Of a stretch of 64,000 nt of DNA, positions 42,715 through 49,749 are shown in pieces (within the stretch, counting starts at the first letter, position 1; the number at the start of each line of letters is the position of its first letter). A model generated the notes under the pieces. The model was not told the DNA's origin. It saw only the letters and a list, made by a program, of their open reading frames with translations, and searched no databases. The stretch spans positions 186,001-250,000 of the forward strand of contig NZ_JAAQRC020000001.1 of NCBI RefSeq assembly GCF_019216885.1, given 5' to 3'. This DNA comes from Methylobacterium sp. SyP6R. GTDB taxonomy: Bacteria > Pseudomonadota > Alphaproteobacteria > Rhizobiales > Beijerinckiaceae. Position numbers and translations under genes: made by a program.

Positions 42715-45700
42715 GTGTCCGAACACATCGACGACAGCGGAATCGAGGCGGGATCGCCGGTCATCCGCGCGCGCCCGCTCCGGACCCATATCGCGGCCCT
42801 CGCCGTCGCCCTGCTGGTGCCGGCGCTCGTCATCATCGGGTTGATCGCTCAGCGCTGGGTCCAGGCCGAGCAGGCGCGGATGGAGGAGCGGACCGCGACG
42901 CTCAACGCGCATGCGGTGGAGCAGATCGACCGCTTCCTCAGCGGCCAGATCGCGATGCTGCAGGCGCTCGCCACCTCGCCGGCCCTGGAGACCGGGGATT
43001 TCGCCCGGTTCGACCGCCAGGCGCGGGAACTGGTGCGGCTGCAGGGCCTCAACATCGTGCTGCGCGACCTCGACGGGCAGCAGCGGGTGAACACCCGGCT
43101 GCCCCGGGGCGCCGTCCTGCCCCGCTCCGTCCTCGCCCATGACCGGATCGTGATGGCGACCGGCGCGCCGGTCGTCTCGGACCTGTTTCCCGGCACCGCC
43201 ACCGGACGGCCGATCGTGGCCGTCACGGTGCCGGTCCGGCGCTACGGGGCCGTGACCCATCTCCTGCACGCCACCCTGCCGGCTGCCCTGTTCGGCGAGG
43301 TCCTGCGGGCCGCCGGCGTCGCCGCCCCCTATTCCGGCTCGGTCACCGACCGGCAGGGCGTCATCATCGGCCGCTCCGTCGACACCGAGGCCGCGGCCGG
43401 CCAGCCCCTGCCGGGCTTCCGGTCGATCGCCGGGTCGTCGGGGCAATGGCGGGGCCGCAACCTGAGCGGCATCCCGGTCTTCGGCACCCATCACCACTCG
43501 ACGCTCTCGGGCTGGGTGGTGACGATCGGCATCGCGCAGGCGGCCATGCGGGCGCCCCTCGTCACCTCCGTCCTGCTCCTGGCGCCGGTGATCCTCGGCC
43601 TCTCGCTGATCGCGCTGGTCGCCTCGCTGCTCGTCGGGCGCCGGATCATGCGCGGCAAGGCCCTCCTGTCCCAGGCGGCGGACGACCTCAGCCGGGGCGT
43701 CCGGCTGCGGATGCCGGTGACGCCGATCCGGGAGATGAACGAGGTCGGGGCGGTGCTGGCCCAGACCTCCGCGATCCTGCACCGGCAGGCGGACGCCCTG
43801 CGCGAGAGCAACGCCGACCTGGAGGACCGCATCACGGAGCGCACCCGGGAACTCGTCGAGAAGGAGGCCGTCCTCAAGACCACCCTCGATGCGATGGACC
43901 AGGGCCTGATCATGGTCGACGCGCAGGGCCGGGTCGCGGTCGCCAACCGGCGGTTCGCCGAACTCCTCGACCTCGACCCGGCCTTTCTGGCCGCCTCCCC
44001 GTCCCGGGCCGAGATGCGGCAGGTCCTGAGGGCGGCGGGCGAGTATGCGGAACTCGATCCGGCCTTCGGCCACGCGATCGCGGTCGGGGATCTCTCGGTC
44101 ATCGGCGGGTGCTACGAGCGCAGGCGGCCGAACGGCACGATCCTGGAGGTCCACAACGCGCCGACCGCGTCGGGCGGGGTCCTGCGCACCGTCACGGACA
44201 TCACGGCGCGGCGCGGCGCCGAGGCGGCCCTGCGGCACAAGAAGGCGCTGCTCGACGCGACGCTCGCCAACATGGACCAGGGGGTGCTGCTGATCGACGC
44301 CGCGGGGGTCGTCCAGCTCTGCAACGAGCGGGCGATCGATCTCCTCGGCCTGCCGCAGGCCTTCCGCCACGGCCGGCCGTCCCTTGCCGACCTCGTCGCC
44401 TGGCAGGCCGCGAGCGGCGAGTTCGACGCCGCGGCGGCGGGCGAACCGTGGCTCAGGCTCTCCTGCGACCTCCTCGGCGCCCCGCCGGTCTACGAGCGCA
44501 CGCGCCCGAACGGCACCGTGCTCGAGGTGCGCACCGTGCGCCTCGCCGAGGGCGGGGCGATCCGCACCTTCTCGGACGTGACCGAGCGCAAGCGGCGCGA
44601 ACTCGCGGTCCTGGAGGCCAACCGCGTCGCGGAGGCGGCGCGGCTCCAGGCGGAAACGGCGAGCGCGGCCAAGACCGAGTTCCTCGCCACCATGTCGCAC
44701 GAGATCCGCACGCCGCTCAACGGCGTGATCGGCTACGCCGAGCTCCTCGTCCGCGCGGGCGACCTGCCGCCGGAACAGGCCAGCCGCGCCGAGCGGATCC
44801 AGGCGGCGGGCCAGGCCCTGCTGACCGTGGTCAACGACGTCCTCGACTTCTCGAAGATCGAGGCGGGGCAGATCGACCTCGACCCACAGCCCTTCGTACC
44901 GGCGGCGCTCGCCGACGACGCGGTCTCGATCGTCCGGATCGCCGCCGACGCCAAGGGCCTGGCGCTGGATGTCACGATTGCCGCAGGCTTGGCTCCCCGC
45001 CTGGTGGGCGATCCCGACCGGCTGCGCCAGGTGCTGCTCAACCTCCTCAACAACGCGATCAAGTTCACGCCGGCGGGGCGCGTGACCCTGCACCTGTCGA
45101 GCACGCCGCTGGCGGACGGGCGCCACGCCCTGCGGGTCGCGGTCGGCGATACCGGGATCGGCATCCCGGCCGACCGGCTCGATCGCCTGTTCCAGCGCTT
45201 CAGCCAGGTCGACGGCTCGATCCAGCGCCGCTTCGGCGGCACCGGCCTCGGCCTGGCGATCAGCCGTCGGCTGATCGAGGCCATGGGCGGCGAGATCGGA
45301 GTCGAGAGCCGGCCGGGCGCGGGCTCGACCTTCCGGTTCACCGTGCCCCTGGCGGCGGCGGAGGGAGAGGCGGCCCGGGAGCGGCCCATCCCCGCGCCGT
45401 GCGCCCGGCCGGCCCGGATCCTCCTCGTCGAGGACAGCCCGATCAACCAGGACCTCGCCCGCGCGATCCTGGAGCGAAGCGGCCACCGGGTCAGCGTGGC
45501 GAGCGACGGCGCCGAGGCGATCTCGGCCGTGCAGGCCGACACCTACGACGTGGTGCTGATGGACGTGCAGATGCCCGGCACCGACGGGCTGACGGCGACG
45601 CGCCACATCCGCGCGCTCGGGTCCCCGGCGAGCCGCCTGCCGATCGTCGCGCTCACCGCCAACGTGCTGCCGCAGCAGGTCGCCCAGTTCCGCGCCGCCG

Positions 45701-45795
45701 GCATGGACGACCATGTCGGCAAGCCGTTCCGGCCCGACGAACTGCTGGCGGCGGTGGAACGCTGGACCGCGAAGCGGACGGCCGACGCCGCCTGA
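42715..45795 (+). CDS. Hybrid sensor histidine kinase/response regulator with two PAS domains
   Basis: About 1026 residues. From a GTG at 42715: transmembrane helix near 26-47, a periplasmic sensor domain, a second helix near 282-306, HAMP-like linker and coiled coil, PAS domains near 383-500 and 508-625, HisKA with His662 in ATMSHEIRTPLNG, HATPase_c with NNAIKFTPAGR and GTGLGLAIS, and a receiver with Asp950 in VVLMDVQMPGTDG. It would autophosphorylate and pass phosphate to its own receiver, then to an unknown phosphotransfer partner. The start is uncertain; the frame is open from a TTG at 42625. Confidence 0.9.
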   Translation: MSEHIDDSGIEAGSPVIRARPLRTHIAALAVALLVPALVIIGLIAQRWVQAEQARMEERTATLNAHAVEQIDRFLSGQIAMLQALATSPALETGDFARFDRQARELVRLQGLNIVLRDLDGQQRVNTRLPRGAVLPRSVLAHDRIVMATGAPVVSDLFPGTATGRPIVAVTVPVRRYGAVTHLLHATLPAALFGEVLRAAGVAAPYSGSVTDRQGVIIGRSVDTEAAAGQPLPGFRSIAGSSGQWRGRNLSGIPVFGTHHHSTLSGWVVTIGIAQAAMRAPLVTSVLLLAPVILGLSLIALVASLLVGRRIMRGKALLSQAADDLSRGVRLRMPVTPIREMNEVGAVLAQTSAILHRQADALRESNADLEDRITERTRELVEKEAVLKTTLDAMDQGLIMVDAQGRVAVANRRFAELLDLDPAFLAASPSRAEMRQVLRAAGEYAELDPAFGHAIAVGDLSVIGGCYERRRPNGTILEVHNAPTASGGVLRTVTDITARRGAEAALRHKKALLDATLANMDQGVLLIDAAGVVQLCNERAIDLLGLPQAFRHGRPSLADLVAWQAASGEFDAAAAGEPWLRLSCDLLGAPPVYERTRPNGTVLEVRTVRLAEGGAIRTFSDVTERKRRELAVLEANRVAEAARLQAETASAAKTEFLATMSHEIRTPLNGVIGYAELLVRAGDLPPEQASRAERIQAAGQALLTVVNDVLDFSKIEAGQIDLDPQPFVPAALADDAVSIVRIAADAKGLALDVTIAAGLAPRLVGDPDRLRQVLLNLLNNAIKFTPAGRVTLHLSSTPLADGRHALRVAVGDTGIGIPADRLDRLFQRFSQVDGSIQRRFGGTGLGLAISRRLIEAMGGEIGVESRPGAGSTFRFTVPLAAAEGEAARERPIPAPCARPARILLVEDSPINQDLARAILERSGHRVSVASDGAEAISAVQADTYDVVLMDVQMPGTDGLTATRHIRALGSPASRLPIVALTANVLPQQVAQFRAAGMDDHVGKPFRPDELLAAVERWTAKRTADAA

Positions 45796-45878
45796 TCTCC
45801 CCGCTTGCCGCGGCGGCGCGAGACCTCCATCTCTCCGCTCGATCTTTTGCGCCGCAACCGACACCGGAGGAGTCCGTC

Positions 45879-46562
45879 ATGGCCAAGGAACGCAGCGCGT
45901 TGATCGTCGGGGCCTCGCGGGGCTTGGGGCTCGGCTTGGTGCGGGCCTTCCTCGCCCGCGGCTGGGACGTCACCGCCACGGCACGGGGCGAGGCGCCCGC
46001 GCTCGCGTCCTTGAGCCCCGCCGCACCTGCGCTTGCCCAGGTCGACATCGACGACGACGCGGCCGTGGCACGCCTGCACGACGACCTCGCCGGGACCAGC
46101 TTCGACGTGGTGTTCGTGGTGGCGGGCATCGCCGACGGCGCCCATGTGCCGCTGCCGCAGGGCGACCGGGCGACGGCCTTGAAGGTCTACGAGACCAACG
46201 CGGTGAGCCCGATCCGCTTCGCCGAGACCTTCGCCGACCGGATCGCCCCCGGCGGCCTGATGGTGCTGATGAGCTCGGTCCTCGGCAGCGTCGCGCTCAA
46301 CGAGAGCGGCGGCTGGGAGAGCTACCGGGCGAGCAAGGCCGCCCTCAACACGCTCGCCCGCAGCTTCGCCACCCGCCACCGCGACGCGCCCTTCGGCACG
46401 GTGCTGATGCATCCGGGCTGGGTGCGCACCGACATGGGCGGGCCCGACGCCGACATCGACGTCGCCACCAGCGCCGGGGGGATGGCGGAGGTGGTCGAGG
46501 GGCGGCTCGGGCAGCGGGGCTGCGTATACCTGGATTATCGAGGGGAGACGGTGGCGTGGTAG
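45879..46562 (+). CDS. SDR-family oxidoreductase
   Basis: A 227-residue short-chain dehydrogenase with cofactor motif GASRGLGLG, VVAGIAD near the NAG position, Ser in LMSSVLGSV and catalytic YRASK. The small size and ending (VEGRLGQRGCVYLDYRGE) resemble the csgA/sniffer-like SDRs. GGAGGAG lies seven bases before the ATG. It is 83 bases downstream of the histidine kinase on the same strand. The substrate is unknown. Confidence 0.87.
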   Translation: MAKERSALIVGASRGLGLGLVRAFLARGWDVTATARGEAPALASLSPAAPALAQVDIDDDAAVARLHDDLAGTSFDVVFVVAGIADGAHVPLPQGDRATALKVYETNAVSPIRFAETFADRIAPGGLMVLMSSVLGSVALNESGGWESYRASKAALNTLARSFATRHRDAPFGTVLMHPGWVRTDMGGPDADIDVATSAGGMAEVVEGRLGQRGCVYLDYRGETVAW

Positions 46563-46630
46563 GGCTCTCCGCCACGCCGGAACAGACTGCACCGGCCAGT
46601 CGCGCTGACGTCGTTGGAACTGGCTGGTCG

Positions 46631-46649
46631 ATGCACCATGATGGTGTAT
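46631..46649. promoter_or_regulatory. Palindromic operator of the mqsRA operon
   Basis: ATGCACCAT-G-ATGGTGTAT is a 19-bp dyad with one mismatch per arm, placed eight bases before the toxin start codon. This is where an antitoxin-autorepressor is expected to bind. MqsA-type antitoxins contact such palindromes through their C-terminal HTH. Confidence 0.7.
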
Positions 46650-46657
46650 GATGGAGC

Positions 46658-46972
46658 ATGTCAGAGAAGCGGAAGCCGACTTATGACCTCGACAGCTTCC
46701 AAACCTGGGCGACGAGCACACATTTCCGTGTAGCAGGATCGGCCGTCCGGACCGCGGCAGAGATTGGCTTTGGCGCAGCTGACATGATCGAAACCATTCA
46801 GAGCATGAAAAAGCGGCATTTTAACAAATCGGTTACCTCGCATCACAATCCGCGCGAGTGGCAAGACGTTTATCACGTTCCTTCGGAAGTTGGCACATTG
46901 TACATCAAATTTAGAGCCGACGCCGTCACAGAATTCTTGCTGCTGTCGTTCAAGGAGAAGAACGATGGATGA
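46658..46972 (+). CDS. mqsR: MqsR-type mRNA interferase toxin
   Basis: A 104-residue toxin of the MqsR family, RelE-fold, which cleaves mRNA in E. coli at GCU. The sequence has the family patterns DMIETIQSMKKRHFNKSV and EWQDVYHVP with the Gln and Tyr positions of the active site, and LYIKFRAD with the later Lys. GATGGAG precedes the ATG. Its stop overlaps the antitoxin start, toxin-first order being typical of mqsRA. Base composition is less GC-rich than the flanks, consistent with acquisition. Confidence 0.88.
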   Translation: MSEKRKPTYDLDSFQTWATSTHFRVAGSAVRTAAEIGFGAADMIETIQSMKKRHFNKSVTSHHNPREWQDVYHVPSEVGTLYIKFRADAVTEFLLLSFKEKNDG

Positions 46973-47405
46973 CGCACCTGTCTGTCCTGTCACCGGCGAG
47001 CCGATGGTGCGGGACACCCGTCCTTTCGTGGTCTCTTATAAAGGCCGCAGGCACGATGTCGCCTTGCCGGGCTGGTACTGTGATACCAGCGGCGAAAGCA
47101 TCCATTCGCGTGAGGACCTCAAGGTTTCAGATCGCGCGCTGATGACGCTCAAAGCCGAGGTCGATGGCCTTGCAACACCGAGCGAAGTCGCTCGCGTTCG
47201 CAAGAAGCTCGGCCTTTCGCAGGTGAAGGCCAGCGAGGTTCTGGGCGGCGGGCCCCGTTCATTTCAGAAGTATGAGAGTGGCGAGGTCACGCCGAGCCGC
47301 GCCATGACGAATCTCCTGCGCGTCATGGAGCGTCACCCGGAGGAGATCCGCCGGCTTGAAGCCAACATGCCTGCGGATAGTGGGTCGTCCTCATCTCGAG
47401 ATTAG
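46965..47405 (+). CDS. mqsA: MqsA-type antitoxin/autorepressor
   Basis: A 146-residue antitoxin. The N-terminal domain normally binds zinc with two CxxC pairs; here the pairs read CPVT and CDTS, so only Cys7 and Cys39 remain and the other two ligands are Thr10 and Ser42. The C-terminal HTH is well kept, with VRKKLGLSQVKASEVLGGG and FQKYESGEVTPS, then LLRVMERHPEEI as in MqsA. It should neutralise MqsR and repress the operon through the palindrome upstream. A short Ser-rich tail follows. Confidence 0.87.
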   Translation: MDDAPVCPVTGEPMVRDTRPFVVSYKGRRHDVALPGWYCDTSGESIHSREDLKVSDRALMTLKAEVDGLATPSEVARVRKKLGLSQVKASEVLGGGPRSFQKYESGEVTPSRAMTNLLRVMERHPEEIRRLEANMPADSGSSSSRD

Positions 47406-47424
47406 GATCGGACTTCTGTCGATT

Positions 47425-47446
47425 GCCCGCTCGTTGTCGAACGGGC
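47425..47446 (+). terminator. Possible weak terminator after mqsA
   Basis: GCCCGCTCG-TTGT-CGAACGGGC forms a nine-pair stem with one mismatch, 19 bases after the mqsA stop. There is no clear T run, so it may be only a partial or rho-aided terminator. Confidence 0.35.
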
Positions 47447-47469
47447 TTCCGCCGCACCGATAGCGCTCC

Positions 47470-48093
47470 TCACTCCCCCGCCAACCCCCGCCCCAGCGCC
47501 CCCACGACGATCTCGATCTGCCCGCGCAGGACCGGCTCGCTCAGCACCATCAGCTTCTCGTCGAGGCCGAGGCTGACGAGGCCGTGGGTGGCGGAGAACA
47601 GGGACCGGGCGAGCAGCGCCCGCTCGCGGTCCCGGAGATCCGGCCGCAGCACCCGCAACGGGGCCTCGATGTAGCGGAACAGCCGCACCTGCTCGACGAG
47701 GTACCAGTCGGGCAGGGCATGCGTGACCCGGTGCTGGAACAGGGCGCGCCAGCGCGGCCGATTACCGGCGGCGAAGTGCAGGTAGGCGACCGCCAGCCGG
47801 ATCAGGGTCTCCACCGCCGCGTCCCTCTCGGCCGACGTCGCCGCCCCTTCCGGCGCCGGCGCGATCGGCACCGCCGTGATCGCCCGCTCGAACAGGGCCA
47901 GCGTGCGCAGGTTGACCATCAGGATCAGGGCGTCGAGGTCGGGAAACGCCGTGTAGATCGCGCCGACTGCGCAGCCGACCTCCTTGGCGAGATCGCGCGC
48001 CTTCAGGGCCGACAGGCCGTCCGCCGCGATCGCAGCCTCGGCCGCGTCGATGAGGGCCGTCCGCAGCCGCTCCCGCCTCTCGTCGCTCCGCAT
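47470..48093 (-). CDS. TetR-family transcriptional regulator
   Basis: A 207-residue regulator with N-terminal HTH (LIDAAEAAIAADGLSALKARDLAKEVGCAVGAIYTAFPDLD truncated here to its key part VGCAVGAIYTAF) and a ligand-binding C-terminal domain of the TetR_C_33-like type with WRALFQHRV. Start at 48093 with GGAGA upstream. It is divergent from a pspA-like gene, and three copies of one palindrome lie between them, so it almost certainly represses itself and that operon. The ligand is unknown. Confidence 0.87.
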   Translation of the reverse strand: MRSDERRERLRTALIDAAEAAIAADGLSALKARDLAKEVGCAVGAIYTAFPDLDALILMVNLRTLALFERAITAVPIAPAPEGAATSAERDAAVETLIRLAVAYLHFAAGNRPRWRALFQHRVTHALPDWYLVEQVRLFRYIEAPLRVLRPDLRDRERALLARSLFSATHGLVSLGLDEKLMVLSEPVLRGQIEIVVGALGRGLAGE

Positions 48094-48155
48094 GCCGTCT
48101 CCGCCTCTCCGGTGCGTGCTCGCTCCCACGCACCAGGTGCGTTTCCGCACGTGCG

Positions 48156-48226
48156 TGAACAACGTTCAAATTTGCGCTTGAACATCGTTCAAGGCTGTGG
48201 AAATCTCCGCTCGTGAACGACGTTCA
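48156..48226. promoter_or_regulatory. Three TetR operators, TGAAC-N3-GTTCA
   Basis: The same 13-bp palindrome occurs three times: TGAACAACGTTCA at 48156-48168, TGAACATCGTTCA at 48179-48191 and TGAACGACGTTCA at 48214-48226. Spacing start to start is 23 and 35 bases. The last ends 17 bases before the pspA-like ATG. This is strong evidence for a local TetR-controlled divergent promoter. Confidence 0.85.
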
Positions 48227-48243
48227 CGGAACCGGAGCCGACG

Positions 48244-48942
48244 ATGCTCAACCTCCTCTCCACCCTCGTCCGGGGCGCCGCCGCCCGCGCCGCCGAGGAC
48301 CTGCACGACCAGCACGCCTTCCTGATCCTGGAGCAGCAGCTGCGCGACGCGGCCGCCGCCCTCGACGACAGCCGCCGGACGCTGGGGCGGGCCATCGCCC
48401 AGGAGGCCGCCGACGCGAGGAAGCAGGACGCGCTCGCCACCCGGATGGCCGCGCTGGAGGCCAGCGCCGTCGCGGCCCTCGCCGGCGGGCGCGAGGATCT
48501 GGCGCAGGAGGCCGCGGAGGCCCTGGCCGAGATGGAGGAGGAGGCCCAGGCCCTCGCGACGACCCGGACGGCCTACGGGGCCGAGGTCGCCGCCCTGCGC
48601 CGCGCCGTGCGCAAGGGCACCCGGCACTTCGCCGAGCTGGAGCGCGGCCAGCGCATCGCCCGGGCGACGGACGCCGTGCGCCGCCTGCGGGCGCGGCGCG
48701 GCCAGGGCATGGGAAGCCCGGCGGCGCTCGCCGAGGCGCAAGCCACCCTGCGGCGCCTGCGCGAGGCGCAAGCGGCGGATGCCGCCTCCGACGAGGCCCT
48801 GACGATCATCGAGGCGGCGGCGCCCGAATCCCTGTGCGAGCGGCTGGAGGAGGCCGGCTTCGGCCCCCGCGCCCGGCCGAGCGCCGGCAGCGTGATGGAG
48901 CGCCTGCGCGCCAAGGCGCAGAGCCAGACGAGCGCCGCCTGA
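48244..48942 (+). CDS. PspA/IM30-family phage-shock-like protein
   Basis: A 232-residue, almost wholly helical protein with coiled-coil heptads from residue 20 to 190, matching PspA/IM30 (ESCRT-III fold) proteins that bind stressed inner membranes. The sequence has LILEQQLRDAAAALDDSRRTL and ALAGGREDLAQEAAE, typical of the family. No pspF, pspB or pspC lies beside it; instead a YiaAB-type membrane gene follows 40 bases downstream and a TetR regulator sits divergent. The control is therefore unlike the enteric Psp system. Confidence 0.85.
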   Translation: MLNLLSTLVRGAAARAAEDLHDQHAFLILEQQLRDAAAALDDSRRTLGRAIAQEAADARKQDALATRMAALEASAVAALAGGREDLAQEAAEALAEMEEEAQALATTRTAYGAEVAALRRAVRKGTRHFAELERGQRIARATDAVRRLRARRGQGMGSPAALAEAQATLRRLREAQAADAASDEALTIIEAAAPESLCERLEEAGFGPRARPSAGSVMERLRAKAQSQTSAA

Positions 48943-48982
48943 CCGCACCGAACCCGCAACCCGTTTCCGAGGAGATCCCATC

Positions 48983-49255
48983 ATGAACCCGCAGACCACG
49001 CAGCACACCTCCGCCTGGGTGGCGTTCACCTACGCCTCCTTCGTCGGCGCCGCCACCATGGTGGCGGGCGGCATCCTGTTCCTGCCGCTCGATCTCTGGA
49101 CCAAGGCCTACCTCGCCATGGGCGTGACGATGCTGGTCCAGTCCTGCATCACGATGGTCAAGACCGTGCGCGACGTCCACGAGGGCAAGCGCCTCGTCAA
49201 CCGCATCGAGGATGCCAGGGCCGAGCGCCTGCTGATGGAGATGGGCAAGGAGTAG
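48983..49255 (+). CDS. YiaAB two-helix domain membrane protein
   Basis: A 90-residue protein with two membrane helices (TYASFVGAATMVAGGILFLP and TKAYLAMGVTMLVQSCITMV), the YiaA/YiaB pattern, followed by a basic cytoplasmic tail. AGGAGA is seven bases before the ATG. It is the second gene of the TetR-controlled pair with the PspA-like protein and may anchor or recruit it at the membrane. The function of the family is not established. Confidence 0.85.
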   Translation: MNPQTTQHTSAWVAFTYASFVGAATMVAGGILFLPLDLWTKAYLAMGVTMLVQSCITMVKTVRDVHEGKRLVNRIEDARAERLLMEMGKE

Positions 49256-49391
49256 AGCATCGTTCGACGAAGCGGACACCGGTTCGTCGCAGAAAACTAT
49301 GAAAATCCAATCACTTATATCATGACTCGATGGTAGCGTCACGGTACGCGACAGGACCGTTCGCGTGCGGCTGCGACCCTTCCCACCCGTG

Positions 49392-49522
49392 ACCTCATCC
49401 TGAGGTGTCAGTCCATCGGAGATGGACTGACCTCGAAGGAGGGCTCCAGGGACCGCGGCGGCATCTGGAGCCCTCCTTCGAGGTCGGTCGATCGAAGATC
49501 GACTGACACCTCAGGATGAGGA
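49392..49522. repeat. Dispersed long palindromic repeat, family R1, copy 2
   Basis: A 131-bp inverted repeat with the same ends and core as the copy at 1262-1392 (ACCTCATCCTGAGG, CCTCGAAGGAGGGCTCCAGG). The two small internal hairpins are swapped between the arms relative to copy 1. It lies in the 494-bp gap 49256-49749, where no gene was found; the rest of this gap should hold the promoter of the acyltransferase gene. Confidence 0.9.
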
Positions 49523-49749
49523 TGAGGGTGGGAGAGCCCAAAGGCCGGCAGGCTTCAGGCTACCGTCGTGTCCCGTGTTGCCGCGCGATCGGGTGTTGCT
49601 CCAGCCGGCAGGCCGCCCGTCCCGGACATCGGATCGCCACGAGACCGCGGCACCAAAGCCGGTTAGGGTTTACCGGCTAAGGAGCGCCCACCTGCCGCGG
49701 CGGCGCCCGGCCCCTCCGCACACCCGTCACCGAGCGAGGAACGCCCCTC

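Noticed and set aside
42622..45864. 1080-codon open frame opposite the hybrid histidine kinase
   Set aside because: GC-rich antisense shadow; the plus strand has a full set of kinase motifs, while the antisense product has no domain and is dominated by Arg, Gly and Asp.
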